Part shown: piece after piece, positions 47,387-56,067 of the stretch
How the letters are laid out: every line of letters starts with the position of its first letter
How positions within the stretch are numbered: the stretch's first letter is position 1
NCBI GenBank assembly: GCA_903875605.1
Contig: CAIQWT010000018.1
Coordinates: forward strand, 1 to 64,000
DNA from: an uncultured Geobacteraceae bacterium
GTDB lineage: Bacteria; Desulfobacterota; Desulfuromonadia; Geobacterales; Pseudopelobacteraceae
Direction of reading: 5' to 3'
Length of the DNA stretch: 64,000 nucleotides
Notes under the pieces: generated by a model
Databases searched by the model: none
The model's input: the letters and a program-made list of their open reading frames with translations, nothing else
Told to the model about the DNA's origin: nothing
Position numbers and translations under genes: made by a program

Positions 47387-48232
47387 ATGTCTTCAGCGTA
47401 TATTCCGGAAACAGTTCGTAGATTGCTTGCATCGCAGCCGATAGAGTTGCCGATTTTCCATCCTGTAGCGTTAAAACTTCAAAAAATGCTTCTAAATTAT
47501 GATTTTACGGTTGATGAGGTCGCTCAAGTAGCTAATGAGGATATGTCACTGGCAAGTCAAATGCTCAAAATTGCCAACTCCCCGATGTATATGGGGCGCT
47601 CCAAAGTTGCTACAATCAAAGAGGCCGTAATCCGACTCGGAGCTCAGCAGGTCATTAATCTGGTGATTGCGGCTTCTCAGGCATCGGCCCATTCATCCCA
47701 TAATCCAGCGCTTGATCATTATATGAAAGAGCTGTGGCTACACAGTCACGGCAGTGCCCTTGGAGCTCGCTGGTTAGCCAATTCCTGCGGCATGCGCGGA
47801 GTGGCTGACGAAACATACCTGGCAGCGCTTCTACACGATGTCGGTAAGTTATACCTGCTTAAGTCGATTGAACGACTAGTTGGGGCCGGAGTTATAAGCT
47901 CAATGTTTGATGATGAGCTTATTCTGGAAATATTTGAAGCAATGCATGTTGAACAGGGATATCGCATGATGCAGCACTGGAACTTTCCGGCGATGTACTG
48001 TGATGTGATTCGTGACCATCACGCTGAAGATTGGGATAGCGTCAATAAAATGCTAGCCATTGTCAGGTTTGTAAATCTGGCCTGTCACCGTATCGGTCTT
48101 GGTCTGAAGCATGAACCGGATCTCGTTCTGATAAACACGAAAGAAGCAGAGGTATTGGATATTACGGACACCCAGATAGTGGAGCTTGAGGGTATGTTAG
48201 AGGAGTCCAGAGAGGCCGCTCTGGATGGCTGA
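47387..48232 (+). CDS. HDOD-domain signalling protein
   Basis: A 281-residue protein spanned by an HDOD domain: LPIFHPVALKLQKML, VAQVANEDMSLASQMLKIANSP, IKEAVIRLGAQQVINLV, then an HD pair in LLHDVGKLYLL and a later DHHAED. Most HDOD proteins are catalytically inactive and act as signalling scaffolds; here several HD-type histidines are retained. The ATG at 47387 has GAGGAGG upstream, better than a start at 47348. Confidence 0.88.
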   Translation: MSSAYIPETVRRLLASQPIELPIFHPVALKLQKMLLNYDFTVDEVAQVANEDMSLASQMLKIANSPMYMGRSKVATIKEAVIRLGAQQVINLVIAASQASAHSSHNPALDHYMKELWLHSHGSALGARWLANSCGMRGVADETYLAALLHDVGKLYLLKSIERLVGAGVISSMFDDELILEIFEAMHVEQGYRMMQHWNFPAMYCDVIRDHHAEDWDSVNKMLAIVRFVNLACHRIGLGLKHEPDLVLINTKEAEVLDITDTQIVELEGMLEESREAALDG

Positions 48233-48306
48233 TATTCAGACTTCCAGTTATGCGAACCGCGTCAGATTTATCCGGTTTTAAATGCGGTGGCTTCTACGTA
48301 ACGCTG

Positions 48307-48489
48307 CTATTCAATAGGAGCCGGATCGCAGAGATTTTCAGAACAATTTGCTTCACCACCGCAGGTAAAACAGTAAAATTTCGGATCACTGCTAATTTCG
48401 GCAATATCATCATACAGTCCGTTACTTCTCAACATACAGAGATGGCCATGGTGATTTGCACCGCAGCGGCATGGAGTCTTGGTTGTCAT
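48307..48489 (-). CDS. Small Cys-rich protein, putative metal-binding
   Basis: A 60-residue protein. It begins MTTKTPCRCGANHHGHLC, then has FYCFTCGGEANCSENLC, giving eight cysteines and several histidines, enough for one or two zinc or iron sites. AAGGAG is well placed before the ATG, which supports a real gene despite its size. It lies alone between an HDOD gene and the rhamnose genes, both on the other strand. No function is known to me. Confidence 0.7.
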   Translation of the reverse strand: MTTKTPCRCGANHHGHLCMLRSNGLYDDIAEISSDPKFYCFTCGGEANCSENLCDPAPIE

Positions 48490-48660
48490 AGAATTTCTCC
48501 TTGAAAAACATATTCTGGCAGCAAAAACGGAATTACTATACCAGAATGACTTGTAAATGAAAACAGTCTGAATACTGGTTGCTCCATGCCATCAAAAAGG
48601 GAAGTGGTTATTGATATAATCTGGAAATTACCAATAATCCTAAAACCGGCAGATCAATAA

Positions 48661-48785
48661 CACGGAGACACAGAGAACACGGAGAGAACAAAGGCTTAAG
48701 ACCTAAAAAAAATACTTTTTTGTGAGCCATTAACTACCTGTTTTATAAGTAATTCGCTAATTTTAATCCGTGTTCTCCGTGTTTC
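48661..48785. repeat. Inverted repeat element of CACGGAGAACACGG type
   Basis: 48661-48686 carries CACGGAGACACAGAGAACACGGAG-type sequence, and 48766-48785 carries its near reverse complement (ATCCGTGTTCTCCGTGTTTC). About 80 nt of AT-rich DNA lies between. This low-complexity GGAGA/ACAC repeat is a familiar intergenic element in deltaproteobacteria and other phyla. The 342-nt gap 48490-48831 holds no gene besides this element. Confidence 0.65.
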
Positions 48786-48831
48786 AAATGCTTTTTGTTG
48801 GATAATAATATTTCAGTAGTTAAAGGACATT

Positions 48832-49911
48832 ATGACCATGGCATTTTCACCTAAATCGCTTCTTGTTACCGGTGGAGCCGGCTTCATCGGCGCTAATTTT
48901 ATTCACTCTTTCATTGCTGGTAATCCTGGAAGCAAGGTTACCAATCTAGATTGTCTGACTTATGCCGGAAATCTAAAAAATCTGACTTCTTTAGAGGGTA
49001 ATCCGAGTTATAATTTTGTTAAAGGTGATATTGGTGACGCAGCTCTTGTCGCTCAGAAACTTTCCGAACAACGGGTTGACGCAGTTGTGCATTTTGCCGC
49101 TGAGTCCCATGTCGATCGTTCAATTACCGGACCTGAAATTTTTGTCCGCACTAACGTTCTTGGCACACAGGTTTTACTTGAAGAGAGCCGCAAACACTGG
49201 CAGTCTGGCATTGTAACGGATTTTCGTTTTCTTCAAATATCAACGGATGAAGTCTATGGTAGCCTAGGGGATACCGGATATTTTACCGAGGAGACCCCGC
49301 TGGCCGCTAACTCGCCATATTCCGCCAGTAAAGCTGGAGCTGACCTGTTAGTGCGCGCCTATCATGAAACATTCGGTATGCCAACTCTTAACACTCGCTG
49401 CTCTAATAACTATGGTCCATACCATTTCCCTGAGAAATTGATTCCGCTTCTTATCCACAATATCATTAATAAAAGTCCACTACCCGTCTACGGTGACGGC
49501 TTGAATGTCCGTGACTGGCTGCATGTTCGTGATCATGCAGTGGCAATTGAGACCGTGCTGAAAACCGCAGCACCGGGTTCAATCTATAATATTGGTGGTA
49601 ACAACGAGTGGAAAAATATTGACATAGTTAATCTTGTCTGTGACCTTTTGGATGCTCGCCTTGGTCGTGCCAGCGGAGAAAACCGTAAGCTGATAACTTT
49701 TGTGAAAGACCGGCTTGGTCATGATCGGCGCTATGCGATTGATGCCACCAAACTGAAGAATGATCTCAATTGGAGTCCGTCATACACCTTTGAGCAGGGC
49801 ATTGCCGAGACGATAGACTGGTATCTTGCCAATCAGGAATGGGTTTCTGAGGTTACTTCCGGTGCGTATCGTGAATATTGTCAAGGTCAGTATGGTGGAG
49901 GTGTATCATGA
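48832..49911 (+). CDS. rfbB: dTDP-glucose 4,6-dehydratase
   Basis: A 359-residue extended SDR enzyme making dTDP-4-keto-6-deoxyglucose for rhamnose and other deoxysugars. VTGGAGFIGANFI binds NAD, STDEVYGSLGD carries the catalytic T-D-E and YSASKAG the YxxxK pair; NNYGPYHFPEKLIP and RDWLHVRDH are typical. Two ATGs (48832, 48838) are possible. Its TGA overlaps the start of rfbD (ATGA). Confidence 0.96.
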   Translation: MTMAFSPKSLLVTGGAGFIGANFIHSFIAGNPGSKVTNLDCLTYAGNLKNLTSLEGNPSYNFVKGDIGDAALVAQKLSEQRVDAVVHFAAESHVDRSITGPEIFVRTNVLGTQVLLEESRKHWQSGIVTDFRFLQISTDEVYGSLGDTGYFTEETPLAANSPYSASKAGADLLVRAYHETFGMPTLNTRCSNNYGPYHFPEKLIPLLIHNIINKSPLPVYGDGLNVRDWLHVRDHAVAIETVLKTAAPGSIYNIGGNNEWKNIDIVNLVCDLLDARLGRASGENRKLITFVKDRLGHDRRYAIDATKLKNDLNWSPSYTFEQGIAETIDWYLANQEWVSEVTSGAYREYCQGQYGGGVS

Positions 49912-50735
49912 TACTTGTTATAGGTGCAAATGGCATGCTGGGTCGCGACTTGATGACGCTACTTGGCGACAGAGGGCTGGGGGTCGATATTGCTGAAATT
50001 GATATTACTTCTCCAGAATCTGTCTTGAGAGTTGTTGGCGAGATAAAGCCGGAAGTGGTCATCAACTGTGCCGCTTATACCGATGTAGATGGTTGTGAAA
50101 GCAACACTGAGTCAGCTATGTCTGTTAATGGTGAAGGGGTGGCATATTTGGCTATGGCCTGTCGGGACAACGGTGCTCTGCTGGTTCAGATCAGTACTGA
50201 TTATGTTTTTGATGGAGGTAAGGGGACGCCGTACGTTGAGGATGATGCACCGTGCCCGCTCAGCGTTTATGGTGAGTCAAAACAGGCCGGTGAAATGAAT
50301 GCAGCCTTCAGTCCTGAACATCTAATTGTGCGGACACAGTGGTTGTATGGCTTGCATGGTAAAAACTTTGTTGAGACCATGCTGCGTTTTGGAGCTGAAA
50401 AGGATGAATTGACCGTTGTTGATGATCAAGTTGGTTCACCAACCTGGACAGTTGATCTTTCCCGAGCAATTATTGCTCTAATTGATGCTGGTTGCCGTGG
50501 TACCTATCACGCAGTAAATTCTGAATTCTGTTCGTGGAATACGTTTGCCAAGGCTATTTTTGAAGAAGCCGGTTTAAATGTTTCAGTTAAGCCGATGACT
50601 ACCGTGGAGTTGAATCGACCGGCGAAACGTCCTCTCTATTCAACACTTGCGTGTGACAAGCTGAATGCCGATACCGGATTCAAGCCTCAGCATTGGCGGG
50701 ATGCATTAAGAGAATATCTGAAACTTAGAGTATAA
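49908..50735 (+). CDS. rfbD: dTDP-4-dehydrorhamnose reductase
   Basis: A 275-residue SDR reductase for the last step of dTDP-rhamnose synthesis. ILVIGANGMLGRDL binds NADPH, ISTDYVFDGGKGTPY and YGESKQAGE form the active site, and RTQWLYG and VDDQVGSPT follow. The ATG at 49908 with GGAGGTG upstream overlaps the rfbB stop. The partners rfbA and rfbC are not adjacent. Confidence 0.96.
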   Translation: MILVIGANGMLGRDLMTLLGDRGLGVDIAEIDITSPESVLRVVGEIKPEVVINCAAYTDVDGCESNTESAMSVNGEGVAYLAMACRDNGALLVQISTDYVFDGGKGTPYVEDDAPCPLSVYGESKQAGEMNAAFSPEHLIVRTQWLYGLHGKNFVETMLRFGAEKDELTVVDDQVGSPTWTVDLSRAIIALIDAGCRGTYHAVNSEFCSWNTFAKAIFEEAGLNVSVKPMTTVELNRPAKRPLYSTLACDKLNADTGFKPQHWRDALREYLKLRV

Positions 50736-50762
50736 ATATATATAACCTGAAAGGATTGAAAA

Positions 50763-51122
50763 ATGGAACGTGGTGAACGCCCCTGGGGAACTTATACTGT
50801 TCTGGATGAAAGCACGAGTTATAAAATCAAGCGCATTGAAGTCACGCCGGGTCAACGCTTGTCGCTTCAGAAACATCATCATCGCAGTGAACACTGGATT
50901 GTAGTATCAGGAACCGCTCTGGTAACTTGCGGTAATCAACAGCTGACTGTAAATGTAAACGAATCAACATTTATTCCTATTGGCCACAACCACCGTCTTG
51001 AAAATCCTGGTAAAATACCTCTTGTAATCATTGAGGTGCAGAGCGGTGAATATCTCGGAGAAGACGATATCGTGCGCTTTGATGATGATTACCATCGCTG
51101 CGAAAGCCATAATGTTGAATAA
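50763..51122 (+). CDS. Mannose-6-phosphate isomerase type II cupin protein
   Basis: A 119-residue single cupin, matching the C-terminal isomerase domain of ManC/AlgA proteins. It has ERPWGTYTVLDE, the metal motif LQKHHHRSEHW, and LENPGKIPLVIIEVQSGEYLGEDDIVR. It would interconvert fructose-6-P and mannose-6-P for GDP-mannose. It is a separate gene rather than fused to the guanylyltransferase, which lies about 540 nt downstream. AAAGGAT precedes the ATG. Confidence 0.88.
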   Translation: MERGERPWGTYTVLDESTSYKIKRIEVTPGQRLSLQKHHHRSEHWIVVSGTALVTCGNQQLTVNVNESTFIPIGHNHRLENPGKIPLVIIEVQSGEYLGEDDIVRFDDDYHRCESHNVE

Positions 51123-51645
51123 GGCCGTATTCTTCAGGTTTGCTCTTCGACCGCTATTCTGCGTATATCTATTGTTTATGTGCGCCGGATGTGCCGCTTC
51201 CTCTGCCGCTATAATTGAAGAGGAGGTTGTCACGAATCCCAAGCCGATGTATAGCTATACATCACTTCTGATACGTAATTTAGAACTTAATCCTAAACTT
51301 TACTCAGATGTTTCTGATAATGGAATGAGCCAGCGCGAACTCCGGTATGCAAAGTTTCCGGGAGAATTGTCTGAACATATAGAGCGCTATGTCAAGTCTC
51401 ATCGAACCTATAATAGCGTCTCCCGCGATGGGGCTCCAGACACCTCAACTCTTATACTGACTGGTAAATTCATACGTCTAGGACGCTTCAAAATATCGGT
51501 TGTGGTAAGTTTGCTTGATGGAGTGACTGGTCAGGAAGTAGCTCGTTTTCGTCAGACACTGTGGGATGTTTTGGACACAACGGACTCTTTTAGTGATCTT
51601 GGACGTGAAGTAGCGGATTTTATCAGTCGAATTCAGTACAAATAA
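51112..51645 (+). CDS. Exported protein, probable lipoprotein, unknown
   Basis: A 177-residue protein starting at an ATG that overlaps the end of the cupin gene by 11 nt. A hydrophobic leader ends MCAGCAASSAA, a lipobox-like site but with Cys where Leu is usual, so lipidation is uncertain. The mature part is alpha/beta (YTSLLIRNLELNPKLYSDVS ... LILTGKFIRLGRFKISVVVSLLDGVTGQEVA), similar in style to DUF4410-type envelope proteins. It is embedded in the sugar-nucleotide operon, so an envelope role is likely. Confidence 0.7.
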   Translation: MLNKAVFFRFALRPLFCVYLLFMCAGCAASSAAIIEEEVVTNPKPMYSYTSLLIRNLELNPKLYSDVSDNGMSQRELRYAKFPGELSEHIERYVKSHRTYNSVSRDGAPDTSTLILTGKFIRLGRFKISVVVSLLDGVTGQEVARFRQTLWDVLDTTDSFSDLGREVADFISRIQYK

Positions 51646-51658
51646 TGGGAGTCTAGCT

Positions 51659-52753
51659 ATGTATATTGTTATTCTTGCCGGAGGGTCAGGAACCAGATTT
51701 TGGCCCTTGTCGCGTGCCGCCCGTCCTAAACAACTGATCTCAATCACCGGTGACAGGAGTATGCTGCAAAGAACGGTGGAACGCGTATTGCCGAGTAATC
51801 CAAAACGAATACTTATCATTACTAACCACCTCCAGGCAGACGAAACCGCACGGCAGATGCAACAGTACAATTCGGTACCAATTGACGTCATTGCCGAGCC
51901 TGCCGCCAGGAATACTGCGCCGGCCATCGGACTTGCCGCTGCTCTTATTGCTGCGCATGACCCCTCTGGAATTATGGTTGTTCTGCCTGCGGATCATTTC
52001 ATTAAAAAAGAAGATACTCTCCGTAATACGTTATCATATGCCGGCACCGCTGCTAAAAAAGGTTTCTTGGTGACGCTAGGAATATTGCCATCACGTCCTG
52101 AGACCGGATATGGCTATATTGAAGCTGAAATGGAGTCGAACGCTGATTCTGGTGAGGAGTGCCAGGGGCCGTTTCCTGTCCGACGTTTTGTAGAAAAACC
52201 GCCACTGACTGAGGCCATTCGCTATCTTGATGAGGGTAATTTTTTCTGGAACAGCGGCATGTTCATCTGGCGCGCTGACACTATTCTTGATGAGTTGGGC
52301 TCGTTTATGCCCTCTTTGTACGAAAAACTTTTACAGGCATTTCCGGGCGGAACTTCCTGGGAGCTCTCAAGCCTTAAGGAACAGATTACTGTTCTCTATC
52401 AGGATATTGACAGCGTTTCCATCGATTACGGCGTCATGGAAAAATCTACACGGGTATTGATGGTTCCAGTCGAGATGGGATGGAGTGATGTCGGCAGTTG
52501 GAGTGCTCTACCTGAAGTAATCGAGCCAGACGACCTCGGAACGGTATGCGTCAATGCGGCTGGACATATTGCAGTGGATTCCTCTGATTGCTTGATTTAT
52601 GCTGATGACAGGATGGTTGCCACTGTGGGCATCCATAACCTTGTGATTGTATCCACTCCTGACGCTATTCTTGTCTGCGACCGTGAACGCTGTCAAGATG
52701 TGAAAAAAGTCGTGGAATTTTTGAGTGCTTCCGGTCAGACAGCCTACCTCTAG
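51659..52753 (+). CDS. manC: Mannose-1-phosphate guanylyltransferase
   Basis: A 364-residue nucleotidyltransferase. LAGGSGTRFWPLSRAARPKQ is the GTP-binding signature; LPADHFI, GYIEAE and RRFVEKP belong to the active site; FFWNSGMFIW and DYGVMEK are typical. It covers only the guanylyltransferase half of bifunctional ManC proteins; the isomerase cupin is a separate upstream gene. A ribosome site (GGGAG) precedes the ATG. Confidence 0.93.
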   Translation: MYIVILAGGSGTRFWPLSRAARPKQLISITGDRSMLQRTVERVLPSNPKRILIITNHLQADETARQMQQYNSVPIDVIAEPAARNTAPAIGLAAALIAAHDPSGIMVVLPADHFIKKEDTLRNTLSYAGTAAKKGFLVTLGILPSRPETGYGYIEAEMESNADSGEECQGPFPVRRFVEKPPLTEAIRYLDEGNFFWNSGMFIWRADTILDELGSFMPSLYEKLLQAFPGGTSWELSSLKEQITVLYQDIDSVSIDYGVMEKSTRVLMVPVEMGWSDVGSWSALPEVIEPDDLGTVCVNAAGHIAVDSSDCLIYADDRMVATVGIHNLVIVSTPDAILVCDRERCQDVKKVVEFLSASGQTAYL

Positions 52754-52841
52754 GGGGCAATCCTGATTCGGTAATTTTTTTAAACCCATTGTCAACCCTG
52801 TGCTGTAAAAAGGTTAACCAGTAATAGGGTCGGGGTGTGTC

Positions 52842-54014
52842 ATGCAAAGAACCATTCAAAGTGAACTTCAAGAGATAAAAAACCGCGGATTGCTACGTAG
52901 CACCATACTCATCAATGGTCGACAGGCCGCTAAGGTCACCTGCAATGGGCACGACGTCCTGCTGCTCTGTTCAAATAATTATCTGGGCCTTGCTGATCAC
53001 CCCTCTTTGGCTGCCGCATCAATAGCGGCAATCCAGCAGTATGGCACATCCAGCGGGGCTTCGCGATTGGTGTCCGGGACTATGGCGCTCCACGAACAGC
53101 TGGAAAATGCCGTTGTCTCCTTTAAAAAGAGCGAATCGGCGCTACTGTTCAACAGCGGTCACGCTGCTAACACCGGTATCATTCCGGCTCTGGTAGGTCG
53201 TGGTGACGTCGTTTTTTCGGACCGGCTTAATCATGCCAGCATAGTAGACGGGATACTTCTCTCCGGTGCACGTTTGGTGCGCTACCCACATAATGACCAC
53301 CAGCAGCTGGCGCGACTTATGGAAAAACACGCCTCCGGACGCACTCTTATTGTAAGCGATGGTGTTTTCAGTATGGATGGGGACATTGCCCCGTTGGTAG
53401 AGCTGGTTACACTAAAGCGGAACCACGGTGCTCTGCTTATGGTAGATGACGCCCATGGCAGTGGTGTTTTGGGGGAGCAGGGCCGGGGGAGTGCCGAGCT
53501 ACTAGGGGTGGGAGGCGAAGTCGATATTCTGATGGGAACATTCGGTAAGGCGCTGGGCAGTTTTGGAGCATATGCTGCGGTTTCGGCTGAATTGCGTGAG
53601 CTGCTTATTAATCGGGCGCGCAGCTTTATATTTTCAACTTCTTTGCCGCCTTCGGTGCTGGCGGCTTCTCTGGCGGCCATCCAGTTAGTACAGAGTCAGG
53701 AAGGTGATGGTCTAAGAGATATGCTGCGTGCAAACGCACACTTTTTCAGACGCAGCCTCTCAGAAGCCGGTTTCAAAATTCCCGACGGTACGACACAGAT
53801 TGTGCCAATTCTCATCGGGTCTGCTGTGACAACTATGCAGTTTTCTGAAGCATTGCTTGCTCAAGGTCTGTTTGCACAAGGTATCCGCCCTCCAACAGTG
53901 CCTGCCGGAACCAGTCGTCTCCGGTTTACTCTTATGGCCACCCATTCACACGCAGATCTTATTGGAGCTGTTGAGATTATCCGTCAGGTAGGTCAGGCTC
54001 TTGGAGTTGTGTAA
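52842..54014 (+). CDS. bioF: 8-amino-7-oxononanoate synthase
   Basis: A 390-residue PLP enzyme joining pimeloyl-thioester and alanine for biotin. [31 protein letters not shown] and the PLP lysine in [13 protein letters not shown] are present. GGGGTG precedes the ATG. A close relative, KBL (2-amino-3-ketobutyrate ligase), cannot be excluded from sequence alone, but the bioC neighbour supports BioF. Its TAA overlaps the next ATG (TAATG). Confidence 0.93.
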   Translation: MQRTIQSELQEIKNRGLLRSTILINGRQAAKVTCNGHDVLLLCSNNYLGLADHPSLAAASIAAIQQYGTSSGASRLVSGTMALHEQLENAVVSFKKSESALLFNSGHAANTGIIPALVGRGDVVFSDRLNHASIVDGILLSGARLVRYPHNDHQQLARLMEKHASGRTLIVSDGVFSMDGDIAPLVELVTLKRNHGALLMVDDAHGSGVLGEQGRGSAELLGVGGEVDILMGTFGKALGSFGAYAAVSAELRELLINRARSFIFSTSLPPSVLAASLAAIQLVQSQEGDGLRDMLRANAHFFRRSLSEAGFKIPDGTTQIVPILIGSAVTTMQFSEALLAQGLFAQGIRPPTVPAGTSRLRFTLMATHSHADLIGAVEIIRQVGQALGVV

Positions 54015-54844
54015 TGGCGTGGTATAAAAACCGTAAAGGTGAACAGTTGTGGTACGAAGATGAAGGGACAGGGTGCCCTGTTGTTCTGTTACATGGCTGG
54101 TGCATGTCATCAGTTGTGTGGAAATATCAGTACGATGCGGCCACAAGTCTATTTCACGATTCACTGAGGCTCCTGGCACCTGATTTGCGTGGCCATGGTC
54201 GCTCACGTGAAATATCTGGAGGCCTCAGTTTCGAAAGCTGTGCAAATGATCTGGTAGATCTGTTTAATTGTCTCGACCTCTCTAATGCTGTTATGATCTG
54301 TTGGTCTATGGGGGCTCAAATTGCTTTGCAATCTTATGCTGAGCTGTCGGGAAAGCTGGCCGGCATGGTGCTTGTCTCTGCTACACCCTGCTTTACCTCC
54401 TCGAGTGATTTTCCGCACGGCATTGCCGAGTCTGAAGCCAGCGGAATGCGCCTTAAAGTACAACGTAGTGTAAGGCGTGCTATTGATGGTTTTTTTTCAC
54501 GCATGTTTGCAGCAACCGAACTCGAAAACCATCACTTATTGTCAGAGATCACTCAGCTGTTGGAGTCTGTATCGCCTCCTGATACTACTATCGTTCTGGA
54601 CGCGCTTGATGCGCTTGTACACACTGACATGCGCAAATTACTGAACACGGTTACCATCCCGACTCTGATAGTTAATGGTAGTGAGGATCGGATCTGTCTA
54701 CCCAAAGCATCGAGCTATATTAAAACACACATCCCAGGTGCTGAGCAGGTCGTTTTTCCGAACTGCGGACATGCACCATTTTTGACTTATAGCCACCAAT
54801 TTAATACCGAACTTCTTCGGTTCATAAGGAGCGTTAGTGGATAG
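54014..54844 (+). CDS. Alpha/beta hydrolase, BioH-like
   Basis: A 276-residue alpha/beta-hydrolase. The oxyanion region is LHGWCMSS, the nucleophile Ser sits in ICWSMGAQ, the acid in GSEDRICLP and the His in NCGHAPFL. The location between bioF and bioC makes it a probable pimeloyl-ACP methyl ester esterase (BioH role), an inference from context. Its end overlaps the start of bioC by 8 nt. Confidence 0.85.
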   Translation: MAWYKNRKGEQLWYEDEGTGCPVVLLHGWCMSSVVWKYQYDAATSLFHDSLRLLAPDLRGHGRSREISGGLSFESCANDLVDLFNCLDLSNAVMICWSMGAQIALQSYAELSGKLAGMVLVSATPCFTSSSDFPHGIAESEASGMRLKVQRSVRRAIDGFFSRMFAATELENHHLLSEITQLLESVSPPDTTIVLDALDALVHTDMRKLLNTVTIPTLIVNGSEDRICLPKASSYIKTHIPGAEQVVFPNCGHAPFLTYSHQFNTELLRFIRSVSG

Positions 54845-55661
54845 AGTGCCTGATGCCAGCTGTATTGCTGCAGCCTTTCATAAAAGAGCCGACGCGTATG
54901 ATCAGCACGTTCTTGTACAGAAACGCGTTACAGCTAATCTAGCTGCGTTGGTAGATAAGCGTCTTTGCCTGGAGCCCAATAAAATTCTTGACGTCGGTAC
55001 GGGTACAGGTGCTCTGCTAGAACGTATGCATATACTTTATCCTGCAGCCTCTCTGACTGGAGTTGATGTCGCTTACAATATGTGCTTGTTCGCTCAGCAA
55101 AAACTTGGTGCAGGCTGTCACATTATTAACGGTGACGCAGAATCACTCCCATTTAGATCCGGATCATTTGATCTGGTTGTTTCCTCATCGGCCTTGCAGT
55201 GGGTAAGCAATTTATCAGATACTCTACATGAGCTGCATAGAGTCGTACGACCTGGAGGAACTATTAGTCTGGCTTTTTTTTGTGACGGGACACTGACGGA
55301 GTTGCAGGGATGTTTTCGCAATGCGTCCAGGCGGTTGAGTGATGAGAGCAGCCAGACAAGCTCGCGTCTGCACGGTTTTTGGACTGTTGATGAGGTAACA
55401 TCTATTGTGAAAGACATGGATTTAGAAGAGGCTGTTATTGCGCTTGAAACAGAAATAGACTGGTATGAAGATTTACACTCTCTGTTGCGGTCAATAAAAA
55501 GCATAGGAGCTGGAACTGTGACTGGAGGGACAGGGCGTGGCTTAGGATGGAGGGGAATATTGCATGAATCTTCCCGTCTGTACCAGGAACAATATGGTTG
55601 TAACGGTAGGATTCCTGCTACGTATAAAGTGCTTTATCTGTCAGCGCGAACAAGATCGTAA
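54837..55661 (+). CDS. bioC: Malonyl-ACP O-methyltransferase
   Basis: A 274-residue SAM-dependent methyltransferase that starts pimelate synthesis. It begins AFHKRADAYDQHVLVQKRV, the typical BioC start, followed by SAM motif I ILDVGTGTGALLE, motif II region DVAYNM and SSSALQWVSNLSDTLHELHR. The start is GTG with AAGGAG upstream. bioA, bioB and bioD are not in the window. Confidence 0.92.
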   Translation: MDRVPDASCIAAAFHKRADAYDQHVLVQKRVTANLAALVDKRLCLEPNKILDVGTGTGALLERMHILYPAASLTGVDVAYNMCLFAQQKLGAGCHIINGDAESLPFRSGSFDLVVSSSALQWVSNLSDTLHELHRVVRPGGTISLAFFCDGTLTELQGCFRNASRRLSDESSQTSSRLHGFWTVDEVTSIVKDMDLEEAVIALETEIDWYEDLHSLLRSIKSIGAGTVTGGTGRGLGWRGILHESSRLYQEQYGCNGRIPATYKVLYLSARTRS

Positions 55662-55697
55662 CTAAGTTTAAACATAAGGTCACTAATAAATAGCAAG

Positions 55698-55970
55698 TTA
55701 CAGCGAGTTTATTATTTTTTTAGCTAAATCGTTTATTACACTGTAGTGAACCTCAACCCCATCACGTTTACCGTCAATTATACCCTTGTTCTTAAGCAGT
55801 GCAAGATGCTGCGAAACCGTGGCCTGCGGCAGTCCGAGGCATTCCCAAATATGTTTTACGTTACACTCTCTCGTACAAAGTCCTGCTACAATTTTCAAAC
55901 GGATGGGGTGACCAAGTACTTTTAGTACGTCTGCTTCAGAAGTGAATTTCTTTTCTTTATCAAAGGCCAT
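55698..55970 (-). CDS. ArsR-family winged-helix regulator
   Basis: A 90-residue repressor-type protein: LKVLGHPIRLKIVAGL, the recognition helix LPQATVSQHLALLKNKGII and the wing GKRDGVEVHYSV. Cysteines at TRECN and WECLG could sense metal or thiols but do not form the classic ELCVCDL site. AGGAG precedes the ATG and a promoter lies at 56001-56029. Targets unknown; the oligopeptide ABC genes are just upstream on the same strand. It converges with bioC. Confidence 0.88.
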   Translation of the reverse strand: MAFDKEKKFTSEADVLKVLGHPIRLKIVAGLCTRECNVKHIWECLGLPQATVSQHLALLKNKGIIDGKRDGVEVHYSVINDLAKKIINSL

Positions 55971-56000
55971 TTTTAAGGCTCCTATTCGGTGTTTTTTATT

Positions 56001-56029
56001 ATCATATATATGGAATTTGAGTACGTCAA
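56001..56029 (-). promoter_or_regulatory. Promoter of the ArsR gene
   Basis: On the minus strand TTGACG (56024-56029) and TATGAT (56001-56006) are exactly 17 bp apart, about 31 nt upstream of the ATG. AT-rich partial dyads overlap the -10, a plausible place for autorepression. Confidence 0.55.
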
Positions 56030-56067
56030 TCTAAAATTGCGTTCTCAAATAGCAGTTCAGAAACACA

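Noticed and set aside
50763-51122. rfbC (dTDP-4-dehydrorhamnose 3,5-epimerase) call for the cupin gene
   Set aside because: Too short, and its motifs match the mannose-6-phosphate isomerase cupin rather than RmlC.
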